From Gammaproteobacteria bacterium (GTDB lineage Bacteria > Pseudomonadota > Gammaproteobacteria > Competibacterales > Competibacteraceae): DNA of 33,178 nt. Below, in pieces: positions 17,001 to 24,426 of this stretch; within the stretch, counting starts at the first letter, position 1; each line of letters starts with the position of its first letter. The notes under the pieces are model-generated. The model had not been told where the DNA came from, did not search any database, and saw only the letters and a program-made list of their open reading frames with translations. The stretch lies in NCBI GenBank assembly GCA_024235135.1, contig JACKMZ010000017.1, forward strand, positions 1 through 33,178, in the 5' to 3' direction. The position numbers and the translations under genes are program-made.

Positions 17001-17441
17001 TCACGGGGAGTGATGTAGCCAATACGACAAGACCAGATTCGCGAGCAGCGAAAGCAGCGCCACACCCCGCCAGAAGCCAACGGGGTTTCGTTCCAACAAA
17101 GGACGAACGGTTCGCTCGCTAAATTCCCGATTCGGGTAGCGCAAGTCGAAAACCAACTCCGTTTCCACGGTGTAGCGGCGCTTCGGGTCGAGGCGCACGG
17201 CTTTTTCCAGGGCGCCATCCATCCAACCCGGCAAGTCGGGTCGTTTCGTTCGCGCCGAACCATAGTGCAACCGGGCCATCCCTTTCGCGCTGGTTAGGCG
17301 GTCTGATTGCTCGCCGTAAGGCAAACCGGCGGTCAATAACTCGTAGGCGATCACGCCACCGGCCCAGTGGCGGGTATGGCCGAGCCCCACCGGGCTTCCA
17401 GGGAAAGCGTCGGATACGCGGGCGCGGACGATGCGCGCCAA
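17001..17441 (-). pseudogene. Remnant of a PP2C-Ser/Thr kinase fusion gene (C-terminal part only)
   Basis: The 146-codon frame encodes only the tail of a eukaryotic-type protein kinase: the C-lobe segment GGVIAYELLTAGLPYGEQ, then PGWMDGALEKAVRLDPKRRY, FDLRYPNREF, RPLLERNPVGFWRGVALL and a final membrane helix. This matches the end of membrane-bound bifunctional PP2C-phosphatase/Ser-Thr-kinase proteins. The phosphatase domain, glycine loop, catalytic HRD and DFG motifs are absent. The frame stays open upstream to about 17505 without a start or kinase-like sequence, and the segment before GGVIAYELL looks scrambled, suggesting a deletion with a frame slip. It converges with the AraC gene, ending 14 bases from it, and is unlikely to be active. 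Confidence 0.75.
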
Positions 17442-17593
17442 AGCCGCACTGTTGATCCCGGTGCTGATACCGAAAAAGGTGATTATGGATTCGGTAGTTC
17501 AAGCGCCATAAAGTGCTCCCGCGACGGAAGATTGCTGTACAAGAATTCTCGTCATAAACTTCCCAATCATCAAGAACGTATAAAAAGGTAAGT

Positions 17594-17962
17594 ATGGAAC
17601 CTGGACGTAAAGTTTATACGGCGGCAACGGCAGCGGTTGACGTCGGAGCTGTTTTGCAACTGCTTGAAGGTAAGTGGAAATTGGTCATTTTGTTCCACCT
17701 GTTCGAAGGCAAAGTGCGACGCTACTCGGAGTTGGGAAGACTCATCCCGGAAATTTCGCAGAAGATGCTTGCCCAGCAATTGCGGCAGCTCGAAGCAGAC
17801 GGCATCGTAGCGAGGACGATCTATCCCCAAATACCTCCCAAAGTGGAATATCGGCTGACTGATTGGGGACAGGCCTTGTGCCCCGCGTTGGATGCGCTAC
17901 TCAAGTGGGCCGAACAGAAAGAGGCCTGCTTAGAATCCGCCCAATCGGATGAGGCGCGGTAG
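17594..17962 (+). CDS. HxlR-family winged-helix regulator
   Basis: A 122-aa one-domain regulator. VLQLLEGKWKLVILFHLFEGKVRRYSEL is the HxlR signature around the first helices; EISQKMLAQQLRQLEADGIVART is the recognition helix and wing approach, followed by KVEYRLTDWGQAL. An AAGG ribosome site lies five bases before the ATG. There is one cysteine early in the C-terminal helix (ALCPAL) and one near the end (EACLES). Some HxlR regulators sense electrophiles or oxidants through cysteines; whether these do so is unknown. The next gene on the same strand, 490 bases away, is an AhpD-like peroxidase and a plausible target. Confidence 0.88.
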   Translation: MEPGRKVYTAATAAVDVGAVLQLLEGKWKLVILFHLFEGKVRRYSELGRLIPEISQKMLAQQLRQLEADGIVARTIYPQIPPKVEYRLTDWGQALCPALDALLKWAEQKEACLESAQSDEAR

Positions 17963-18451
17963 TTGCGATTTGACCTGACAGCCACACCGCCATATCCGGC
18001 AACCGTCAGATCAAGTCTGAACTACTACATATAAAGGTTGCACGAGATAATCGGCAATTCATCCATGGGGCGCCCGATCAAGTCTGGACTACTGCAAATT
18101 ACGTGGTCGGTTCGGTCCGCCCAAGAGCCAATGGATTCGCTGCCGATCGCGTCATCGCTCCTTGCTCCGGCTGCTCTGTAATCAGCTGCGGAACCCACTG
18201 TTCGGCTACGCTACCGGCGGCCCAGTACTCAGAGAAACCCGTGCTCATTCGGTTATCCGTGGACGCGACCCAACGCGAACGACCGGTCCGCCGCTCGGGC
18301 GTTGTTCCGGGTGAATCTCATCCCAGTTCGTCAGTGGCCTTTCCCACCCCATCCTGTCGATTCCTTCGTTCCCGGATCAGGTTAATGGCGCCCGCGGGCC
18401 GTTTGCTCTACTGTAATACTTGGTAACCTACCCTTGACCGAATCCAGCACT
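17963..18451. other. Intergenic region with direct repeats
   Basis: About 490 bases without a convincing gene. The 107-codon open frame at 18103-18426 has no ribosome site and an implausible composition. The left part contains the 20-bp direct repeat listed separately. The right part should carry the promoter for the AhpD-like gene. Confidence 0.45.
18009..18095 (+). repeat. Imperfect 20-bp direct repeat, two copies 67 bp apart
   Basis: Copies at 18009-18028 and 18076-18095 share GATCAAGTCTGRACTACTRC, differing at two positions. Each contains the near-palindrome AGTCTG(A/G)ACT. The position just downstream of the HxlR gene and upstream of the peroxidase gene would suit operator sites; leftover ends of a lost mobile element are the alternative. 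Confidence 0.45.
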
Positions 18452-19030
18452 ATGAGCCACCCAAATCAAGCCCCCATCAGCCGTATCCCCGTTCCTGAAT
18501 TCAACGAGCTACCCGAAGACATTCGCGAGCGGATTCTCGCCGTTCAGGAGAAGTCCGGCTTCATTCCCAATATTTTCCTGCTCCTCGCGCACCGACCCGA
18601 TGAGTTTCGAGCATTCTTCGCCTATCACGACGCCCTCATGGAGAAACCCGGCAATTTGACCAAAGCGGAACGGGAAATGATCGTGGTCGCCACCAGCAAC
18701 AACAACCAATGTCAATATTGTGTCGTTGCCCATGGCGCCATTCTGCGTATTCGTGCCAAGGACCCCTTGATCGCCGATCAGGTCGCCATCAATTACCGCA
18801 AAGCCGACATCACGGATCGGCAAAAAGCCATGCTGGACTTCGCGATGCAAGTGTCTACACGGGCGTACGAAGTCAGCGAGAAGGACATCGAAGTGCTGAA
18901 GGCCCACGGGTTTACCGATGAGGATATCTGGGACATCGGGGCCATTACGGCCTTCTTCGGGTTATCCAACCGGATGGCCAATATGACCAGCTTGCGTCCC
19001 AATGCCGAGTTTTACGCCCTTGGCCGGTGA
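18452..19030 (+). CDS. AhpD-like peroxidase-related protein (carboxymuconolactone decarboxylase fold)
   Basis: A 192-aa protein of the uncharacterised peroxidase-related group within the CMD/AhpD superfamily. The redox motif CQYC (Cys87, Cys90) followed by VVAHG with His94 is the AhpD-type active site. RIPVPEFNELPEDIRERI and EKSGFIPNIFLLLAHRPDEFRAFF are typical of the N-terminal part of the group. ATG 18452 was chosen over an in-frame TTG at 18434; neither has an obvious Shine-Dalgarno, so initiation is probably weak or leaderless. It likely reduces peroxides using a thiol partner. It sits in a region dense in redox-stress genes downstream of an HxlR regulator. Confidence 0.85.
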   Translation: MSHPNQAPISRIPVPEFNELPEDIRERILAVQEKSGFIPNIFLLLAHRPDEFRAFFAYHDALMEKPGNLTKAEREMIVVATSNNNQCQYCVVAHGAILRIRAKDPLIADQVAINYRKADITDRQKAMLDFAMQVSTRAYEVSEKDIEVLKAHGFTDEDIWDIGAITAFFGLSNRMANMTSLRPNAEFYALGR

Positions 19031-19389
19031 CACCTTTTCGGGTTCGGGACAGCGCGTGTAATCCGGGTTGGCGTTGGCATAGGAGATAACGCCGTCCTGC
19101 CTAACTCCAAGCGGGCCGGCATCGGAAGTGTCCCACTCGGGTCACCGTTGAATGCCGGCAGGGCGTTCTTCAGCGACTTGTAAAGCTCGATCAGAGAGCC
19201 CGCTGATTCGAAACGCGGGCTGAAGGTCGCCGCCACCTTGGCGTGCGGTTCCGACGAAATCGAAAAATCCAACTTGTTCTGGCGAGTCCATTTGCGACTG
19301 TTGCCGGCTCCCCGGTCTTTTGCCGTGTTCGTGTCCAATTCCTTCACAACGACCCCAGCACACCGCGCGTAGGCTTCGGAAAGGGACAC
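19031..19389 (-). pseudogene. Possible frameshifted gene fragment of unknown family
   Basis: On the minus strand, the frame from 19389 gives protein-like sequence for about 85 codons (SEAYARCAGVVVKELDTN, RKWTRQNKLDFSIS, FESAGSLIELYKSLKNALPAF). It then turns implausible near 19110, while the neighbouring frame becomes protein-like (DGVISYANANPDYTRCPEPE). This fits a frameshifted remnant. The only start candidate is a GTG without a ribosome site, and I do not recognise the family. The tail runs up to the end of the opposite-strand AhpD-like gene. Confidence 0.3.
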
Positions 19390-19966
19390 CGGTTGGGTTG
19401 GAAAAAAATATAAATTAGAACAAATTTTGATTGATTAAAAATTATTGCCACATATACTATTTTGCCAGGACTTACGCAAAACATGCTTGAGAGTCGGAAT
19501 CTTGAGACGCCGGCGAGCGCATCGTCGAGTACGCATGCTTGAGTGCTAGATCGTTTGCCTCGTCGAGCCAGCCATGCCGTTGGCCTTATCCAAACCCCAG
19601 GAAAGCACAACCGAAGTGATTATGTTGAATGCGTGTCGTGCGACACTGACATCGTCCGAATGCGGTGATTTGTTTGCCATCGCGGAGCAATGGCTCGACC
19701 TGTCAACGCAGGCCGAACGTCTTTGGGGTGGGCAACCGGTAGGTCGATACGACGGGTCCATTCCGGCCATACGACGGGCCGCATGGAGTGATGTCCTGGC
19801 CAAATGGTGCGGCATGATTCGTGAAGTATGCCGGCGTGCGGTTGATTTAGTTGACCAACCGATATTAAAAATAAGCCCAGTGGGTCACCCGCGACTAACT
19901 ACGGCTGATACGACGAATTTGCCTCAGCCGCCCCCATCGCCTCTTTTGCGTAAGGCCATTTCTATC
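19390..19966. other. Leader region of the Fur-katG operon, with long in-frame open reading
   Basis: The first 70 bases are AT-rich and hold a promoter-like pair. The 10-mer CATGCTTGAG occurs at 19482-19491 and 19534-19543. From 19574 a frame in register with the Fur-like gene stays open for 131 codons (with segments such as SSECGDLFAIAEQWLDLSTQAERLW), without a recognisable domain or ribosome site. It may be a separate small gene, a remnant fused by chance, or an N-terminal extension of the regulator. Confidence 0.4.
19431..19458 (+). promoter_or_regulatory. Candidate sigma-70 promoter upstream of the Fur-katG operon
   Basis: TTGATT (19431-19436), a 16-base spacer and TATACT (19453-19458) lie in an AT-rich tract. 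This is the best promoter match upstream of the Fur-like gene, about 510 bases from its start codon, so the transcript would have a long leader. Confidence 0.4.
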
Positions 19967-20407
19967 ATGAGCGAACAGCATATTCAGTTATTGAAAAAAT
20001 ACCGACTGAGCCTTACGCCGGTGCGATTGGCTGTTCTGGCCGCCATCGAGGCGCACCCTCATTCCGATGCCGATACGATCTTTCAAACCGTAAAGGAACG
20101 CCTCAGTACGGCGTCCAAACAAGCCATTTATCACAACTTAAATACGCTGGTGAAGCACGGAATCATCCGCGAACTCAAGCCACTAGGAAAGCCATCCCTG
20201 TACGAAGCCCGTCGTGACCATCATCATCACATCGTATGCAAAACCTGTGGCGCCGTGATGGATACGGATTGTTCCGTCGATTCAGAACCCTGTCTGACGC
20301 CTGCGGAGAAACACGGTTTTCTGATTGATGAGGCGGAAGTCATTTTTTGGGGCCTATGCCCTTCCTGTCAAAAACCCAACCCGAGCGGGGGAAAAACCGA
20401 TGAGTAA
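19967..20407 (+). CDS. Fur/PerR-like peroxide- or metal-responsive repressor
   Basis: A 146-aa Fur-superfamily regulator, normal length if started at ATG 19967; the frame is open further upstream. The winged-helix DNA-binding part reads LTPVRLAVLAAIEAHPHSDA and SKQAIYHNLNTLVKHGIIREL. The structural zinc site is CKTC (Cys91, Cys94) plus CPSC (Cys131, Cys134). By alignment in my head with B. subtilis PerR, the regulatory-site positions are His32, Glu80, His86, His88 and Asp99. Asp at the last position is PerR-like, while Glu at the second is Fur-like. It overlaps katG by eight bases, a layout known for FurA-KatG and PerR-KatG pairs, so it most likely represses this catalase-peroxidase until H2O2 inactivates it. 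Confidence 0.88.
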   Translation: MSEQHIQLLKKYRLSLTPVRLAVLAAIEAHPHSDADTIFQTVKERLSTASKQAIYHNLNTLVKHGIIRELKPLGKPSLYEARRDHHHHIVCKTCGAVMDTDCSVDSEPCLTPAEKHGFLIDEAEVIFWGLCPSCQKPNPSGGKTDE

Positions 20408-22559
20408 CGCGAACAAATGCCCGGTTATGCACGGCGGCAACACGGCCGTCGGCAATTCGAACATGGACTGGTGGCCCAAGGCCCTGAATCTGGATATCCT
20501 GCATCAACACGACACCAAGACTAACCCGATGGGGAAGGGCTTCAGCTATCGCGAAGCCGTCAGGACGCTCGACGTCCAATCGCTCAAGAAGGATTTGCGT
20601 GCGCTGATGACCGATAGCCAGCCCTGGTGGCCGGCGGATTGGGGACATTACGGCGGCGTCATGATCCGGATGGCGTGGCATGACGCGGGAACCTACCGCG
20701 TTGCCGACGGCCGGGGCGGTGGTGGAACGGGAAACCAGCGTTTCGCCCCCATCAATTCCTGGCCCGATAACGTGAATTTGGACAAAGCGCGGCGCCTGCT
20801 CTGGCCGATCAAGAAGAAATACGGCAACAAACTCAGCTGGGCCGACCTCATCATCCTGGCGGGTAACGTGGCCTATGAGTCCATGGGGCTGAAGACTTTC
20901 GGATTTGGCTTTGGCCGTGAAGATATCTGGCATCCCGAAACGGACATTTATTGGGGGTCGGAAAGCGAGTGGCTCGGGAAAAGCCGCTATGACGGCGACA
21001 ACAGCGCGACACTGGAAAATCCGCTCGCGGCGGTTCAAATGGGCTTGATTTACGTCAATCCCGAAGGCGTCGACGGCAACCCCGATCCACTCAAGACCGC
21101 TCAGGACGTTCGTGTCACCTTCGCGCGCATGGCGATGAACGACGAAGAAACCGTCGCCCTGACCGCCGGTGGCCACACCGTCGGAAAATGCCACGGCAAT
21201 GGCGACGCAAGCCTGCTGGGTCCCGATCCCGAGGCAGCCGACGTCGATAGTCAAGGGCTGGGCTGGCACAACAAAAACGGTAAGGGATTTGGCCGCGACA
21301 CCGTGACCAGCGGTATCGAGGGCGCCTGGACCACCCATCCGACCCAATGGGACAACGGGTATTTCTATCTGCTGTTCAATTACGATTGGGAATTGAAAAA
21401 GAGCCCGGCCGGGGCTTGGCAATGGGAACCTATCGACATCAAGGAAGAAGACAAACCGGTCGACGTGGAAGACCCGTCAATCCGCTACAACCCGATCATG
21501 ACCGATGCCGACATGGCCATGATCAAGGACCCCATCTACCGGGAAATCTCCGAGCGGTTCTATAAGGACCCTGAATATTTCTCCGAGGTTTTCGCGCGGG
21601 CGTGGTTCAAATTGACGCACCGCGATATGGGACCGAAAGCGCGCTATATCGGCCCGGAAGTGCCTGAAGAAAACCTGATCTGGCAGGACCCGGTTCCGGC
21701 CGGTCGCGCGGATTACGACGTGGACGCGGTCAAGGTGCGTATTCTGGCTAGCGGTCTGAGCATCGGCGAAAGGGTCGCGACGGCTTGGGACAGCGCCAGA
21801 ACCTTCCGCGGTTCCGACATGCGCGGGGGCGCCAATGGGGCGCGCATCCGTCTTGCGCCGCAGAAAAACTGGGCAGGCAACGAGCCCGAACGCCTTGCCA
21901 AGGTGCTTTCGGTGCTTGAAAGCATTGCGGTCGAGGCCGGCGCAAGCATCGCCGACGTGATCGTGCTGGCCGGCAACGTGGGGATCGAGCAAGCCGCGAA
22001 AGCGGCGGGTTTCGACGTCAAGGTGCCCTTCGCGCCCGGCCGGGGCGATGCGACCGATGAAATGACCGATGGGGAGTCGTTCGAGTTTCTTGAGCCCATC
22101 CATGACGGCTATCGCAACTGGCTCAAGAAGGACTACGTCGTCAGCGCGGAAGAACTGATGCTGGATCGCACGCAGTTGCTGGGCCTGACCGCCCCCGAGA
22201 TGACGGTCCTGGTCGGTGGTATGCGTGTTTTGGGTACGAACTACGGCGGCGTCAAGCACGGTGTGTTCACCAGCCGGGAAGGCGCTCTGACCAATGACTT
22301 TTTCGTGAATCTGACGGACATGGGAAATGTGTGGAAACCCGCGGGCGAGGGACTTTACCAGATCGTCGATCGCAAGACCGATGAGGTGAAATGGACGGCG
22401 ACTCGTGTCGACCTCGTGTTCGGCTCCAACTCGATCCTCCGCGCCTATGCGGAGGTCTATGCCCAAGACGACAACCAGGCAAAGTTTGTGCAAGACTTCG
22501 TTGCCGCCTGGACTAAAGTAATGAATGCGGATCGCTTCGATCTGGAATCTCGTCAATAG
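20400..22559 (+). CDS. katG: Bifunctional catalase-peroxidase
   Basis: A 719-aa haem enzyme that disproportionates H2O2 and has peroxidase activity, cytoplasmic. The start ATG at 20400 gives MSNANKCPVMHGG, the usual KatG N-terminus, and overlaps the regulator gene; a GGGGG lies seven bases before it. The distal haem pocket is Arg90, Trp93 and His94 (MIRMAWHDAGTYR), with proximal His259 (TAGGHTVGKCHG). The Met-Tyr-Trp cross-link residues needed for catalase activity are present as Trp93, Tyr218 (MGLIYVNPEGV) and Met244 (FARMAM). The N-terminal catalytic and C-terminal non-catalytic halves are both complete. It is followed by a good terminator, so the regulator-katG pair forms its own operon. 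Confidence 0.97.
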   Translation: MSNANKCPVMHGGNTAVGNSNMDWWPKALNLDILHQHDTKTNPMGKGFSYREAVRTLDVQSLKKDLRALMTDSQPWWPADWGHYGGVMIRMAWHDAGTYRVADGRGGGGTGNQRFAPINSWPDNVNLDKARRLLWPIKKKYGNKLSWADLIILAGNVAYESMGLKTFGFGFGREDIWHPETDIYWGSESEWLGKSRYDGDNSATLENPLAAVQMGLIYVNPEGVDGNPDPLKTAQDVRVTFARMAMNDEETVALTAGGHTVGKCHGNGDASLLGPDPEAADVDSQGLGWHNKNGKGFGRDTVTSGIEGAWTTHPTQWDNGYFYLLFNYDWELKKSPAGAWQWEPIDIKEEDKPVDVEDPSIRYNPIMTDADMAMIKDPIYREISERFYKDPEYFSEVFARAWFKLTHRDMGPKARYIGPEVPEENLIWQDPVPAGRADYDVDAVKVRILASGLSIGERVATAWDSARTFRGSDMRGGANGARIRLAPQKNWAGNEPERLAKVLSVLESIAVEAGASIADVIVLAGNVGIEQAAKAAGFDVKVPFAPGRGDATDEMTDGESFEFLEPIHDGYRNWLKKDYVVSAEELMLDRTQLLGLTAPEMTVLVGGMRVLGTNYGGVKHGVFTSREGALTNDFFVNLTDMGNVWKPAGEGLYQIVDRKTDEVKWTATRVDLVFGSNSILRAYAEVYAQDDNQAKFVQDFVAAWTKVMNADRFDLESRQ

Positions 22560-22567
22560 GCATGGCT

Positions 22568-22623
22568 GGAAGGTGTCGGAGGTTCTTGATCCGGCGCCTT
22601 CCGGAGATAAACCCGGATTTTTT
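22568..22623 (+). terminator. Rho-independent terminator after katG
   Basis: A 12-bp stem (22568-22579 with 22591-22602, two G-T wobbles, 11-base loop) is followed by an overlapping smaller hairpin, TCCGG (22600-22604) with CCGGA (22613-22617). That hairpin runs directly into six T residues (22618-22623). It begins nine bases after the katG stop. Confidence 0.7.
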
Positions 22624-22657
22624 GCGAATGGGGCTCAGTGAATAAATCGCCGCCGTG

Positions 22658-23185
22658 ATGATCGAGGCTCGACACATTGAACGGATGAAGAGGCTGGTCG
22701 AATACACGGCTTCATCGTTCGGCACTCCCTTTCCATCGCCGTTTGGGTCGGCTGTTTACGATGCGCAGACCGGGCTTTTGCTTTCTCAAGCTTATGACGC
22801 CGTGATGCGTGAATGCGACCCCACCCAGCACGCCGAACTCAACGCCATTCGTCAGGCAACGCAACAGCGGCGGCAATTGTCGCTCGCCGGTTGTATTCTC
22901 TACAGCACGTGCGAACCCTGCCCGATGTGCATGTCCGCGTGTATTTGGGCGGAATTGGATGCCGTCGTGTTTGGCGCATCCACCCTGGAGGACGCGAACC
23001 CCTATTGGCCGCAAGCCTCCGATATTTCGCCCCAAGAACTCGTGGCGCGCATGCGCCGCGAGCCCCAGTGCCTGATCATTCCCCATGTGGAACGCGCCCG
23101 GTGCCAAGCTTTGTTCAAGCAGTGCGATGCGGTCCGCAGCGCACGGCGTTTGGAGTTGCCACCCCACCGTGACGATGCCGTTTAA
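22658..23185 (+). CDS. Nucleoside/guanine deaminase-like protein (CDA fold)
   Basis: A 175-aa zinc hydrolase of the cytidine-deaminase superfamily. HAE (His58, catalytic Glu60) and CEPCPMC (zinc ligands Cys88 and Cys91) are intact. The CEPCPMC form and the stretch after it (WAELDAVVFGASTLEDANPYW) resemble guanine-deaminase-like nucleoside deaminases more than tRNA-editing TadA, but the true substrate is uncertain. GTG 22655 directly precedes the chosen ATG and would add one residue; no strong ribosome site is visible. It is separated from katG by a terminator and from msrB by a 254-base leader, so it appears to be a single-gene unit. Confidence 0.85.
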   Translation: MIEARHIERMKRLVEYTASSFGTPFPSPFGSAVYDAQTGLLLSQAYDAVMRECDPTQHAELNAIRQATQQRRQLSLAGCILYSTCEPCPMCMSACIWAELDAVVFGASTLEDANPYWPQASDISPQELVARMRREPQCLIIPHVERARCQALFKQCDAVRSARRLELPPHRDDAV

Positions 23186-23253
23186 CGTTTTCCGATTCAA
23201 TTCCCCTTGGCATCCGAAATACGGCCCACTGCGTATAAATTGAACAAGATTCC

Positions 23254-23389
23254 CCAACGGCTCAAACTGGGTAAAAACAGCGGGCCGTTGGCGGACCATC
23301 GCGGTTACCCACCACCATCGAAGCCATAGATCGTCCGCCTCGCCGCAAGCGCAGCGAGGCGCTCCCGGTCGAGGGTAATTCGGCGGACG
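23254..23389 (+). promoter_or_regulatory. Structured leader upstream of msrB-msrA
   Basis: Hairpin A pairs CCAACGGCTC (23254-23263) with GGGCCGTTGG (23282-23291), one G-T wobble, 18-base loop. Region B offers two competing stems sharing three bases: the long-range pair CGTCCGCC (23332-23339) with GGCGGACG (23382-23389), and the local pair GCCTCGC (23337-23343) with GCGAGGC (23354-23360). A TATAAAT at 23234-23240 could be a -10 element. Hairpin A could instead end the deaminase transcript. No known riboswitch class was recognised. Confidence 0.35.
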
Positions 23390-23439
23390 GCAGGCGTGCG
23401 ACTTGGGTTCCACACGACTTTTATGTTCAGGAGAAATCC

Positions 23440-23886
23440 ATGGCCAGATTCACGAAATCAGAAGACGCCATTCGCAAACTGACACCCGAACAATACCGGG
23501 TAACGCAGGAAAACGGCACCGAGTACCCCGGCACCGGTGAGTTGCTGCACAACAAACAGCCGGGTATTTACGTCGATATCGTTTCCGGCGAACCGCTGTT
23601 CGCATCGTCGGACAAGTTCGAATCCGGTTGCGGCTGGCCGAGTTTCACCAAACCGATCGAGGCGCGGTATGTCAAGGAATTGCGCGATATATCGCATGGC
23701 ATGATCCGCACCGAAGTCCGTTCCACACAAGGCGACAGCCATCTCGGGCATGTTTTTCCGGATGGTCCCCAAGACCGGGGCGGCCTGCGTTATTGCATCA
23801 ACTCCGCGTCGCTGCGGTTTATTCATCGCGATCAGATGGAAGCCGAAGGATACGGCGACTATCTCGATCAGGTCGAGGAGGTTTGA
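23440..23886 (+). CDS. msrB: Peptide-methionine (R)-S-oxide reductase
   Basis: A 148-aa enzyme that repairs methionine-R-sulfoxide in proteins. The catalytic Cys119 lies in LRYCINSASLRF and the resolving Cys64 in ESGCGWPSF, 55 residues apart as in PilB-type MsrB. GDSHLGHVFPDGP carries the conserved active-site His residues. The structural zinc CxxC pairs of many MsrB proteins are absent (LFASSDKF in place of the first), so this is the zinc-free form. There is no signal peptide, hence cytoplasmic. The ribosome site AGGAG (23429-23433) is well placed. Two bases separate it from msrA, so the two are cotranscribed. Confidence 0.96.
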   Translation: MARFTKSEDAIRKLTPEQYRVTQENGTEYPGTGELLHNKQPGIYVDIVSGEPLFASSDKFESGCGWPSFTKPIEARYVKELRDISHGMIRTEVRSTQGDSHLGHVFPDGPQDRGGLRYCINSASLRFIHRDQMEAEGYGDYLDQVEEV

Positions 23887-23888
23887 AT

Positions 23889-24383
23889 ATGGCACGCGAA
23901 CGCGCTGTATTGGCGGGTGGCTGTTTCTGGGGGATGCAGGATCTCATTCGCAAACTCCCCGGCGTCATTTCGACGCGCGTGGGTTACACCGGCGGCGACG
24001 TCCTCAACGCGACCTACCGTAATCATGGTACGCACGCGGAAGGTATCGAAATTATTTTCGATAACGCCGTCACCGACTATCGGAAGATTCTGGAATATTT
24101 TTTCCAGATTCACGATCCGACAACCCGGAATCGCCAAGGAAACGATCGCGGAATGTCCTACCGCTCGGCCATCTATTACGTTGACGAGGCGCAACACGCC
24201 GAGGCCCTGCGCACCATCGACGATGTGAATGCTTCCGGTCTCTGGCCCGGCAAAGTGGTGACGGAAGTCGAACCCGTGGGTGATTTCTGGGAAGCCGAAC
24301 CGGAGCATCAGGACTATCTGGAGCGTTACCCGATGGGATACACCTGTCATTTCCCGCGTCCGGACTGGGTGTTGCCGGGTTAG
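23889..24383 (+). CDS. msrA: Peptide-methionine (S)-S-oxide reductase
   Basis: A 164-aa enzyme that repairs methionine-S-sulfoxide. The active-site motif GCFWG holds nucleophile Cys12, followed by GVISTRVGYTGG. EYFFQIHDPTTRNRQGND and SYRSAIYY are conserved family segments, and the C-terminal MGYTCHFPRPDW contains the probable resolving cysteine. The ORF is open further upstream, but ATG 23889, two bases after msrB, gives the standard N-terminus. Together with msrB it covers both methionine-sulfoxide stereoisomers, which fits the neighbouring katG and AhpD-like genes. Confidence 0.96.
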   Translation: MARERAVLAGGCFWGMQDLIRKLPGVISTRVGYTGGDVLNATYRNHGTHAEGIEIIFDNAVTDYRKILEYFFQIHDPTTRNRQGNDRGMSYRSAIYYVDEAQHAEALRTIDDVNASGLWPGKVVTEVEPVGDFWEAEPEHQDYLERYPMGYTCHFPRPDWVLPG

Positions 24384-24394
24384 CGGCCGTTCGA

Positions 24395-24425
24395 CGCCCG
24401 TGAGATCGAACCGATCTCACGGGCG
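24395..24425. terminator. Bidirectional hairpin between convergent msrA and HD-GYP genes
   Basis: A perfect 14-bp inverted repeat, CGCCCGTGAGATCG (24395-24408) and its complement (24412-24425), has a three-base loop. It lies 12 bases after the msrA stop and directly abuts the HD-GYP stop on the other strand. There is no T-run on either side, but stem strength and position make a shared terminator likely. Confidence 0.7.
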
Positions 24426-24426
24426 G

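Noticed and set aside
18103..18426. 107-codon plus-strand ORF before the AhpD-like gene
   Set aside because: It has no ribosome site, an implausible residue mix with scattered Cys/Pro/Arg, and no recognisable motif.
20340..22556. Two long minus-strand open frames (about 360 codons each) opposite katG
   Set aside because: They mirror katG codon structure and have no motif or ribosome site; they are shadow frames.
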